64,000 nucleotides of DNA from positions 3,148,001-3,212,000 of the forward strand of contig NC_007964.1 of assembly GCF_000013885.1 (NCBI RefSeq). Reading direction: 5' to 3'. The number at the start of each line of letters is the position of its first letter. Position 1 is the first letter of the stretch. Both the position numbers and the translations under genes were made by a program. The stretch comes from Nitrobacter hamburgensis X14. GTDB taxonomy: Bacteria > Pseudomonadota > Alphaproteobacteria > Rhizobiales > Xanthobacteraceae. Under the pieces are notes generated by a model. The model worked only from the letters and a program-made list of their open reading frames with translations. It ran no database searches and was not told the DNA's origin. Below are positions 45,816-52,951 of this stretch, one piece after another.

Positions 45816-47909
45816 ATGACATCGACACCGACAACCCCGAAAGCCGAACGGCGGCCGCAGAGCTACAGCCACCACGGCGTTACCCTGACGGACGACTATG
45901 CCTGGCTGAAGGATGCGAACTGGCAGCAGGTGCTGCGCGAGCCGTCGCTGCTGGCGCCGGATATCCGCGCCTATCTCGAGGCCGAGAACGCCTATTCGAA
46001 TGCCCTGCTCGCGCAGACCGAGCCTCTGCAAAAGCAGCTCGTCGCGGAAATGCGCGGCCGCATCAAGGAGGACGATTCCACCGTCCCCTCGCCCGACGGA
46101 CCCTTCGCCTATTTCACGAAATACCGCGAAGGCGGCCAGCATCGCATGATCGGGCGGCAGCCGCGCGACGGCGGCGATGCCCGGTTTGTCATCGATGGCG
46201 ACGCGCTCGCCGAAGGCAAGAAGTTCTTCCAGCTCGGCGGCGGACGTCATTCTCCGGATCATCGCCTCGAGGCGTGGAGCGCCGACGATCGCGGCTCGGA
46301 ATACTTCACTATCCGCGTGCGCGACTGGGACAGCGGCACCGATCTCGCCGATGTCATCGAGGAGACCGACGGCGGCGTGGTGTGGAGCGCGGACTCCCGC
46401 GCGTTCTACTACGTCAAGCTCGACGACAACCATCGCCCGATGCAGGTCTATCGCCACCGGCTCGGCACGGCGCAGGCCGATGACGTGCTGGTTTACGAAG
46501 AGCGGGACACCGGCTGGTTCACGCATATTCATGAGAGCGCAAGCGGCCGCTTCTGCGTGATCGCCGGCGGCGATCACGAAACCTCCGAACAGCGGCTGAT
46601 CGATCTCGCCAGGCCCGATGACGCGCCGCGCCTGATCGCGGCGCGCGAGGTCGGCGTGCAATATTCCGTCGCCGATCGCGGCGACGAGCTTTTAATCCTC
46701 ACAAACGCCGACGGCGCCATCGACTTCAAGGTCGTGATCGCGCCGCTGGCGGCGCCCGAGCGCGCAAACTGGCGCGACCTGATCCCGTACCGTCCCGGCA
46801 CCTATGTGCTCGATCTCGAACTTTATTCCGGCCACATGGTGCGGCTCGAACGCGCCAATGCGTTGCCGTCGATCGTCATTCGCGATCTCGCGAGTGGAGA
46901 CGAGCACTCCATCGCCTTCGACGAGGCCGCCTATTCGCTCGATACCCATGGCGGCTACGAATTCGACACCACGACGTTGCGCTTCAGCTATTCGTCGATG
47001 ACAACGCCGGCCGAGGTGTTCGATTATGGCATGGCGGACCGCTCGCGAACTTTACGCAAGCGCCAGGAGATTCCGTCGGGGCATGATCCTTTGAATTATG
47101 TCACCACCCGCATCATGGCGGCGGCGCATGATGGCGCGCAGGTTCCGGTCTCGATTCTGCATCGCAAGGATTTTGTGCGGGACGGCCGCGCGCCGCTGCT
47201 GCTCTACGGCTACGGCTCCTACGGTCACGCGATGCCGGCGTCGTTCTCGGCCAACCGGCTGTCGCTGGTCGACCGCGGCTTCGTTTACGCCATCGCGCAT
47301 ATCCGCGGCGGCGCGGATAAAGGCTGGGGCTGGTATCTCGACGGCAAGCGCGAGAAGAAGACCAACAGCTTCGACGATTTCGCCGCTTGCGGCCGCGCGC
47401 TGATCGCGGCGAACTATACGTCCGCGAAGATGATCGTCGGCCACGGCGGCAGCGCCGGCGGCATGCTGATGGGCGCGGTCGCCAACCGCGCCGGCGAGTT
47501 GTTCGCCGGCATCGTCGCGGAGGTGCCGTTCGTCGACGTGCTCCACACCATGCTCGACGATACTCTGCCGCTGACGCCGCCGGAATGGCCGGAGTGGGGC
47601 AACCCGATCGCGAGCGAGCAGGATTTCCGCACCATCCTGTCCTACTCGCCTTACGAGAACGTCGCGGCGAAGGACTATCCGGCGGTCCTCGCCATGGGCG
47701 GGCTGACCGATCCGCGCGTCACCTACTGGGAGCCGGCGAAATGGATCGCGCGGCTGCGCGCCACCATGACGTCGGGCGGCCCGGTTCTGCTGCGGACCAA
47801 CATGGGTGCGGGACACGGCGGCGCCTCCGGCCGCTTCAACCGGCTCGACGAGGTTGCACTCGCCTATGCCTTCGCGCTGTGGGCGGTGAAGCGCGATCAG
47901 GCTGCATGA
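45816..47909 (+). CDS. S9-family prolyl oligopeptidase (oligopeptidase B type)
   Basis: Serine peptidase cleaving oligopeptides, usually after Arg/Lys in the PtrB subfamily. 697 residues from ATG 45816. The N-terminal beta-propeller (about 70-410) has the usual SPDHRLEAWSADDRGSEYFT and YYVKLDDNHRPMQVYRHRL blocks. The C-terminal alpha/beta-hydrolase domain carries the triad: Ser546 in GHGGSAGGML, Asp632 in GLTDPRV, His667 in GAGHGG. A further block is GYGSYGHAMPASFSANRL. No signal peptide, so cytoplasmic. Confidence 0.92.
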   Translation: MTSTPTTPKAERRPQSYSHHGVTLTDDYAWLKDANWQQVLREPSLLAPDIRAYLEAENAYSNALLAQTEPLQKQLVAEMRGRIKEDDSTVPSPDGPFAYFTKYREGGQHRMIGRQPRDGGDARFVIDGDALAEGKKFFQLGGGRHSPDHRLEAWSADDRGSEYFTIRVRDWDSGTDLADVIEETDGGVVWSADSRAFYYVKLDDNHRPMQVYRHRLGTAQADDVLVYEERDTGWFTHIHESASGRFCVIAGGDHETSEQRLIDLARPDDAPRLIAAREVGVQYSVADRGDELLILTNADGAIDFKVVIAPLAAPERANWRDLIPYRPGTYVLDLELYSGHMVRLERANALPSIVIRDLASGDEHSIAFDEAAYSLDTHGGYEFDTTTLRFSYSSMTTPAEVFDYGMADRSRTLRKRQEIPSGHDPLNYVTTRIMAAAHDGAQVPVSILHRKDFVRDGRAPLLLYGYGSYGHAMPASFSANRLSLVDRGFVYAIAHIRGGADKGWGWYLDGKREKKTNSFDDFAACGRALIAANYTSAKMIVGHGGSAGGMLMGAVANRAGELFAGIVAEVPFVDVLHTMLDDTLPLTPPEWPEWGNPIASEQDFRTILSYSPYENVAAKDYPAVLAMGGLTDPRVTYWEPAKWIARLRATMTSGGPVLLRTNMGAGHGGASGRFNRLDEVALAYAFALWAVKRDQAA

Positions 47910-47922
47910 ACGCGAGCACAAA

Positions 47923-47950
47923 AAAGCCGGCGCTCGACAGCGCCGGCTTT
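47923..47950. terminator. Intrinsic terminator between peptidase and bfr
   Basis: AAAGCCGGCGCT-cgac-AGCGCCGGCTTT flanked by A- and T-runs, serving both convergent genes. Confidence 0.75.
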
Positions 47951-47970
47951 CGGAAAGCAGGATGTCACGA

Positions 47971-48453
47971 TCAGTCGTGATCCATTTCGCCGAGGTACTT
48001 CTGCGAATATAGCTCGACGCCGATCTTCTTGACGACATCGATCTGGGTTTCGAGGAAGTCGATATGACTTTCCTCATCCTTCATCAGGCTCTCGAAGATG
48101 TCGCGGGTGACGTAATCCTTTACCGCGTGGCAGTGGGTCGCCGCCTCCTCGTAGAGCGCGCGCGCCGAATATTCCGCCTTGAGATCGCAATCCAGCACCT
48201 CGCCGACGTTTTGGCCGATCTGCAGGGGATCGAGCACCTGCAGGTTCGGAAAGCCGTCAAGGAAGATGATGCGATCAATCAGCTTGTCGGCGTGCTGCAT
48301 CTCCTCGATGGATTCCTCGCGCCATTTCTTGCCGAGGTCCTTGATGCCCCAGTTGTCCAATAGCCGGTAATGCAGCCAATACTGGCTGACCGCGGTCAGT
48401 TCGTGGCGGAGCGCCTTGTTCAGGTAGTCGATAACCTTTGGGTCGCCCTTCAT
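47971..48453 (-). CDS. bfr: Bacterioferritin
   Basis: Haem-binding iron-storage protein forming 24-mers. 160 residues. The ferroxidase ligands are in place (Glu18, Glu51, His54; then AEYSARALYEEAATHCHAVK and DEESHIDFLETQ for the second half), as is haem ligand Met52 in EEMQHADKL. ATG 48453 has AGGAGC upstream. An Irr-type iron box lies upstream (48517-48545), and the bacterioferritin-associated ferredoxin gene lies further upstream in the same direction. Confidence 0.96.
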   Translation of the reverse strand: MKGDPKVIDYLNKALRHELTAVSQYWLHYRLLDNWGIKDLGKKWREESIEEMQHADKLIDRIIFLDGFPNLQVLDPLQIGQNVGEVLDCDLKAEYSARALYEEAATHCHAVKDYVTRDIFESLMKDEESHIDFLETQIDVVKKIGVELYSQKYLGEMDHD

Positions 48454-48516
48454 GGAGCAGCTCCTGTTCTGTGTGCTTTGACGCTGAAAGGCTGGCCGTC
48501 GCGCCAGCCAACCCAG

Positions 48517-48545
48517 TTTAGAATACTTCTTAGAATGCTTCTAAA
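48517..48545. promoter_or_regulatory. Two overlapping Irr-type boxes (iron control elements)
   Basis: TTTAGAA-TAC-TTCTTAG (48517-48533) overlaps TTAGAATGCTTCTAAA (48530-48545). The pattern TTTAGAA-n3-TTCTAAA is the known Irr box of Bradyrhizobium. The position, 64-92 bp upstream of bfr, fits repression or activation by the haem-sensing Irr regulator. Irr itself is not in the window. Confidence 0.7.
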
Positions 48546-48631
48546 TCAAATTCGGCGACGCGACAACCCCCAAGAAGGATGGGCCGCTATCCGCCAACGG
48601 TATTAACGGAGCGAGGAACTCGAAAAATCCG

Positions 48632-48889
48632 TCAGACTGGGATTTCGGTCTGAATCTGCTCGGCTTCGGCGTGCATCGCGGAGTGGGGACAGCCGTCGCA
48701 ACATTTTCGGGCACAGGCGCCGAGCGCTTCCTTGATGATGGTCCTGATGGTCCGGGCACATCGCCCGCATTCCGCGCTGCATCCGAGACAACCGTAAACC
48801 TGCTTGGGCGAACGCCGCAGGTCGTCTGCTGCGATCACGGCGGAGCGGACGTCGTGATCGGTCAGCACGTTACAGGAACAAACGATCAT
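48632..48889 (-). CDS. bfd: Bacterioferritin-associated ferredoxin
   Basis: [2Fe-2S] protein that reduces bacterioferritin so iron can be released. 85 residues from ATG 48889 (MIVCSCNVLTDHDVRSAVIA). The expected ligands are Cys4, Cys6, Cys41 and Cys44 (CSC and ECGRC). It has six further Cys (34, 37, 59, 63, 64, 67), including GCLGC and CARKCCDGC, more than standard Bfd, so a second metal site or disulfides are possible. Same direction as bfr, with about 180 bp in between. Confidence 0.85.
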   Translation of the reverse strand: MIVCSCNVLTDHDVRSAVIAADDLRRSPKQVYGCLGCSAECGRCARTIRTIIKEALGACARKCCDGCPHSAMHAEAEQIQTEIPV

Positions 48890-49183
48890 GAAAACGGAAC
48901 CCAATTACTACGCGGACACGGCCGATATTGTTGGACCGTCTCGCGAAACGCAAAGGGAAAACCAGCTGTTTCAAGCTATTCCAAACTGCCCGGAAACCGG
49001 GTGCGGGCCGCGGCCGCGTTGTTTCCGTAACATCATGATATCCATAACAAAATCTTCACACCGAACATCGGATGATGGCAGGATTGAGCCGACCCTGTTC
49101 ATTGATCGTTCAAACCGGATGTGGAATCTGTTGTTCGACAGACCGCTATGCGCGGCCGATTGATGCAGGAGGAGTGTGAAGCC

Positions 49184-49507
49184 ATGAAGAGAACATTGAT
49201 GGCATTGGCGACGGTTGCCATGGTCACAGCGGTGGCTGCACCTCAAGCCGCCGAAGCGCGCGGCGGCCGGGTCGCGGCCGGTGTCGTCGGCGGACTGATC
49301 GGCGGCGCTATCCTCGGCGGTGCGCTGGCAGGCCCGGGCTATTATTACGGACCCGGCTATTACGGTGGGGGATACGGATACTATGGACCCGGCTACGGCT
49401 ATTACGGCGGCCCGGCATACGTCGCGGCGCCCGACTGCTATTGGCAGCGTCAGCGCTTCTGGGATGGTTACGGCTGGCGGCTTCGGCGCGTCCGGGTTTG
49501 CGGCTGA
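49184..49507 (+). CDS. Secreted glycine-rich protein, paralogue 1
   Basis: 107 residues from ATG 49184 with AGGAGG upstream. Signal peptide about 1-24 (LMALATVAMVTAVAAPQAAE), a glycine-zipper stretch (AGVVGGLIGGAILGGALAG), a Gly/Tyr-rich region (repeated GPGYYGG-like units), and a C-terminal motif RFWDGYGWRLRRVRVCG with Cys. The next gene encodes a shorter paralogue with the same order, so the pair arose by duplication. Probably envelope-associated; function unknown. Confidence 0.72.
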   Translation: MKRTLMALATVAMVTAVAAPQAAEARGGRVAAGVVGGLIGGAILGGALAGPGYYYGPGYYGGGYGYYGPGYGYYGGPAYVAAPDCYWQRQRFWDGYGWRLRRVRVCG

Positions 49508-49741
49508 TCCGGCGGCGACCCGATTTAACGAATCGGTTTCCAGATTATACTGTCGGCGTTTTCTGGAGCGTCGCATACAAAGGCCTGAAAAAACCGTTTT
49601 TTCAGGCAAGTGACCTGCGAACGTTTACGTCAGGTAGACGCCGGACGCTTCCAGGTGAGATAACCGGTTTGAACGACGGCGTTGTGGATAGCCCTAAAAC
49701 CCGGCGCCCGACCGCGGCGCTACCTTCAGGAGAGACCCAAG

Positions 49742-50026
49742 ATGAAGAAGACAGTTTTCGCCCTCCTCGCGGCAGCGGCGATTGCGGCTGGTTCGGTAGC
49801 AATGGCTCCGCAGGCCCATGCCGGCGGCGGTGACGTCGCAGCCGGCGTTCTTGGCGGTCTGGTGGGCGGCGCCCTCATTGGCGGTGCGATTGCCAACAGC
49901 CGTCCGGCCTATGCTGCGCCGGCTCCGGTCTATGTGGAGGAGCCGCCGTGCCACATGGTACGCGAGCGCTTCTGGGACGACTACCGCGGCGTGTGGCGCT
50001 TCCGTCGCGTCCAGGTGTGCGACTGA
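49742..50026 (+). CDS. Secreted glycine-zipper protein, paralogue 2
   Basis: 94 residues from ATG 49742, with AGGAGAGA upstream. Signal peptide about 1-27 (KKTVFALLAAAAIAAGSVAM), glycine-zipper AAGVLGGLVGGALIGGAIA, an Ala/Pro linker without the Tyr repeats of its neighbour, and RERFWDDYRGVWRFRRVQVC at the C-terminus. The shared C-terminal motif (RxRFWD-Y-G-W-RRVxVC) with two Cys suggests a disulfide-bonded small domain. Function unknown. Confidence 0.75.
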   Translation: MKKTVFALLAAAAIAAGSVAMAPQAHAGGGDVAAGVLGGLVGGALIGGAIANSRPAYAAPAPVYVEEPPCHMVRERFWDDYRGVWRFRRVQVCD

Positions 50027-50060
50027 TCCGATCGTCCTGCGATCCGACCCCCTGAAGAGA

Positions 50061-50085
50061 CCCGGCCTCACGGCCGGGTTTTTCT
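50061..50085 (+). terminator. Intrinsic terminator after paralogue 2
   Basis: CCCGGCC-tcac-GGCCGGG followed by TTTTTC, 35 bp after the stop codon. Confidence 0.8.
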
Positions 50086-50101
50086 TTTGACGTCGTTACG
50101 A

Positions 50102-51361
50102 TCAGCGCGCCGCGCTCATCGCACGCAGCACCGCGTCGCTGGGCCAGCAATCAACTTTGAGACCGGCCGATTTCTGGTAGGCGCCGAGCGCCGCGCGCGT
50201 CAGCATCCCCGCCTTGCCGTCGATCTTGTCCTTGTACAGGCCGATCCGCGTCAGATGGCGCTGCATCGCCTCGACGTCGCGGCTGCGCAATTGCGTCGAA
50301 GCCGACCACGGCGTCGCGAACGGCAGCGGACTGGTCATGCGGTCGGCGAGATGGCCGACGAACAGCACGTAGAGGTCGGAGAAATTGTATTCCTTGATCA
50401 CGAAGTAGTTCTTCGTGGTCAGGAACGACGGGCCATAGATGCCTTCCGGCTGCAATAGCGACGCCGGTTGCGCCCGCTCGGCCGCGGTCAGCTTTTGCCC
50501 GCGAACCGGCAAAAACCCTTCGCGCAGCCATTCGCCGATCGGCTTCGTCACCTCCGGCACGCCTTCCGTGCAATCGACGTTCGCCGGCGCGCGTACCTCA
50601 TAGGCCCAGCGCAACCCTGGCCGCCAACCCTTGTTGACGAGTTGCTGCGCGGCCGAGGCCAGCGCGTCGGGCACCGAGGTCCAGATATCGACGCGGCCGT
50701 CGCCATCGAAATCGACGCCATGTTTGGCAAGTTCGGACGGCAGGAATTGCGTGAGGCCGGTGGCGCCGCCCCACGACGCGCGGAAATTCTTGCGCGAGAC
50801 GTCTCCGCGCTGCAATAGCAGCAGCCCGTCGATGAATTCGGTGCGATACTGCTCCTTGCGGCGGCCGACATAGGCCTGTGTCGCCAGCACGCGCATCGCA
50901 TCGTAAGGCAGCGCGTAGCGGCCGTAGTCGGTCTCGCGGCCCCAGATGGCAAGGATGATGGTTGCGGGTACGCCGAAGCGCTTTTCGATCGCGTTCAGCG
51001 TCGGCCCGTATGTCTGCATCAGCCGCTGCCCCTGGGCCGCCAGCCGCGCGATGCTCTTCTCCTTGAGGTAATCCGCCGGCACCTGAACGAATTCCGCCTG
51101 CGACGGCGCGCCGGTCGCGGGCCGACCGGGCAGGATCAGGTCGGGCAGTTTGTAATCGGGTTCGAGCCCTGTCGTTACGGAGTCGAAGGTTGCGCGTGAG
51201 ACGCCCGCCCGCTGCGCCTCGGGCCAGATCGCGGCGATGAAACGCGCAAAACCGGCGTCCGCCGCGTGCGCCGGCGGCACTCCGGCTCCAAGAGCGAGCG
51301 CGACCATGATCGCGATCGCAAGCCGCAGCCGCCGCAGAGCGTTCCAGCCGATCGCCGCCAT
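50102..51361 (-). CDS. Lytic murein transglycosylase with peptidoglycan-binding domain (MltB-like)
   Basis: 419 residues from ATG 51361. Signal peptide about 1-33 (LRLAIAIMVALALGAGVPPA). SLT_2 catalytic domain at about 35-330 with catalytic Glu in ILAIWGRETDYGRY and WGGATGLTQFLPSELAKHGV. C-terminal peptidoglycan-binding-like domain at about 350-415 (LRSRDVEAMQRHLTRIGLYK, ALGAYQKSAGLKVDCWPSD). It is the longer relative of the enzyme at 5834-6652. It starts 2 bp after the stop of the UPF0114 gene, so they are co-transcribed. Confidence 0.92.
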   Translation of the reverse strand: MAAIGWNALRRLRLAIAIMVALALGAGVPPAHAADAGFARFIAAIWPEAQRAGVSRATFDSVTTGLEPDYKLPDLILPGRPATGAPSQAEFVQVPADYLKEKSIARLAAQGQRLMQTYGPTLNAIEKRFGVPATIILAIWGRETDYGRYALPYDAMRVLATQAYVGRRKEQYRTEFIDGLLLLQRGDVSRKNFRASWGGATGLTQFLPSELAKHGVDFDGDGRVDIWTSVPDALASAAQQLVNKGWRPGLRWAYEVRAPANVDCTEGVPEVTKPIGEWLREGFLPVRGQKLTAAERAQPASLLQPEGIYGPSFLTTKNYFVIKEYNFSDLYVLFVGHLADRMTSPLPFATPWSASTQLRSRDVEAMQRHLTRIGLYKDKIDGKAGMLTRAALGAYQKSAGLKVDCWPSDAVLRAMSAAR

Positions 51362-51363
51362 GC

Positions 51364-51957
51364 TCAATGCTCCTTGTGGCCGTTCGCTCCGTTCGACTCG
51401 CTCGAAATCCGATCCGCGAACGCAATGCCGATCGCCGAAAAGATAAACACGGTGTGGATGATGGTCTGCCACATCACGCCGCTTTCGGTGTAGTTGGTGA
51501 CGCGCTCGGTGCTGCCGAGGTTTCCGGCCTCGATGAACGTCCGCAGCAGATGGATCGACGAGATGCCGATGATCGCCATCGCGAGCTTGATCTTGAGAAC
51601 GCTGGCGTTGACATGGCCGAGCCACTCCGGCTCATCGGGGTGGCCTTTGAGATTGAGCCGCGACACGAAGGTCTCGTAGCCGCCGACAATGACCATCACC
51701 AGGAGATTCGAGATCATCACCACGTCGATCAGGCCAAGTACCACCAGCATGATCTGCTGTTCGGAAAAATCGAAGGAGTGCCCGATGAGATGCCACAGTT
51801 CCTTCAGGAACAGGACGACATAGACGCCCTGGGCGACGATCAGGCCGATATAAAGCGGCAGCTGAAGCCAGCGCGAGGAGAAGATCAGCGTCGGCAGCGG
51901 GCGCAGGGCAGCGACGGCAGCCTTCGGGGGCAGCAAAGTTTCAGGCGTCGGGGACAT
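51364..51957 (-). CDS. UPF0114 (TIGR00645) membrane protein, YqhA-like
   Basis: 197-residue integral membrane protein with four segments: LPLYIGLIVAQGVYVVLFLK, IMLVVLGLIDVVMISNLLVM, IKLAMAIIGISSIHLLRTFI, and MWQTIIHTVFIFSAIGIAFA. The family signature VIVGGYETFVSRL is present. Function unknown in the family. It is co-transcribed with the downstream transglycosylase. Confidence 0.9.
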   Translation of the reverse strand: MSPTPETLLPPKAAVAALRPLPTLIFSSRWLQLPLYIGLIVAQGVYVVLFLKELWHLIGHSFDFSEQQIMLVVLGLIDVVMISNLLVMVIVGGYETFVSRLNLKGHPDEPEWLGHVNASVLKIKLAMAIIGISSIHLLRTFIEAGNLGSTERVTNYTESGVMWQTIIHTVFIFSAIGIAFADRISSESNGANGHKEH

Positions 51958-52072
51958 AAGGGGGTCTCGTCGTGGCGGGAGACGCGTTCTAAACGATTCA
52001 CCGTGACGGAATCGAGACCATACACCGCGGCAAAACGCAGCGCGACGACGGGTGCGGCATTACTTGCTCGCC

Positions 52073-52843
52073 TTACTTGATCGCGACCACGAAGAGGCGC
52101 GGAAAGCGCAGCAGCACCTTGCCGTCCGCCTGCAGCGGATAGGCGGCGGCGATGCGCGCCGTGTATTCGCGCAAGAACTCTTTCCTTTCGGTAGGCTCCA
52201 GCGGATCGACGAACGGCCGCAGTCCGGTGCCCTTGACCCATTCGACGATCGCCGCGGTGTCCGCAAGGACATGATTATAAATGGTGTGCCAGATCTCGAT
52301 GTGCTGACACAGCGGCCGCAGCGCGTCGTAGTAGGCGCCGGGCCGCGGCAGCACGTCTTTCGCCCGCGCGGCGTCCGCAAGTGTTTCCCGCCATGGCCCC
52401 GAATGAGCCACCTCGCGCATCATGACATGACTTGGCTCATCGAGATTGTCCGGCATCTGGACCGCCAGCACGCCGCCTGACGGCAGCGCGCCGAGCAGCC
52501 GCTGCAACTGGCGCAGATGCTCCGGCACCCACTGGAAGATTGCATTGGCGAACAGCAGGTCGGTGTTCGCCGGCGGGACCCAGTGCGCGACGTTGGCTTC
52601 GATAAATGTCTGTCCCGGCAGGCGTTCGCGCGCCCGCCGCAGCATGTCGGCGGATGTATCGATACCGATGATCTCGGCCTGCGGCCAGCGCTCGACCAGG
52701 AGCTCGGTGGAATTGCCGGGACCGCAGCCGATATCGACCGCCTTGCGCGGCGCGCTCAGCGGAACCTGCGCCAACAGATCGCGCGACGGTCGCGTCCGCT
52801 CGTCCTCGAACTTCAGATACTGCTCGGCGCTCCAGTCATCCAT
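52073..52843 (-). CDS. tam: Trans-aconitate 2-methyltransferase
   Basis: SAM-dependent enzyme that methylates trans-aconitate, which otherwise inhibits aconitase. 256 residues from ATG 52843 (MDDWSAEQYLKFEDERTRPS) with AGAGAGG upstream. Motif I is AVDIGCGPGNSTELLVERWP, followed by IIGIDTSADMLRRARERLPG and NAIFQWVPEHLRQLQRLLGA. The WSAEQYLKFEDERTRP start is diagnostic of Tam. Confidence 0.92.
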   Translation of the reverse strand: MDDWSAEQYLKFEDERTRPSRDLLAQVPLSAPRKAVDIGCGPGNSTELLVERWPQAEIIGIDTSADMLRRARERLPGQTFIEANVAHWVPPANTDLLFANAIFQWVPEHLRQLQRLLGALPSGGVLAVQMPDNLDEPSHVMMREVAHSGPWRETLADAARAKDVLPRPGAYYDALRPLCQHIEIWHTIYNHVLADTAAIVEWVKGTGLRPFVDPLEPTERKEFLREYTARIAAAYPLQADGKVLLRFPRLFVVAIK

Positions 52844-52951
52844 CGCCTCTCTCCGATCCTCCTTATCGACACCAACCAAGCGCTGCGAACCAAGTCAACG
52901 CCGATCACGGGGCGGTGTATGTCATGTAAGCCCCGGCGGCCCGCACTCCGG

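Noticed and set aside
48888..49163. Plus-strand frame MKTEPNYYADTADIVGPSRE (91 codons)
   Set aside because: It has an AGGAA site and partly protein-like composition, but its start overlaps the bfd start codon region and I see no family resemblance. Left undecided, not listed.
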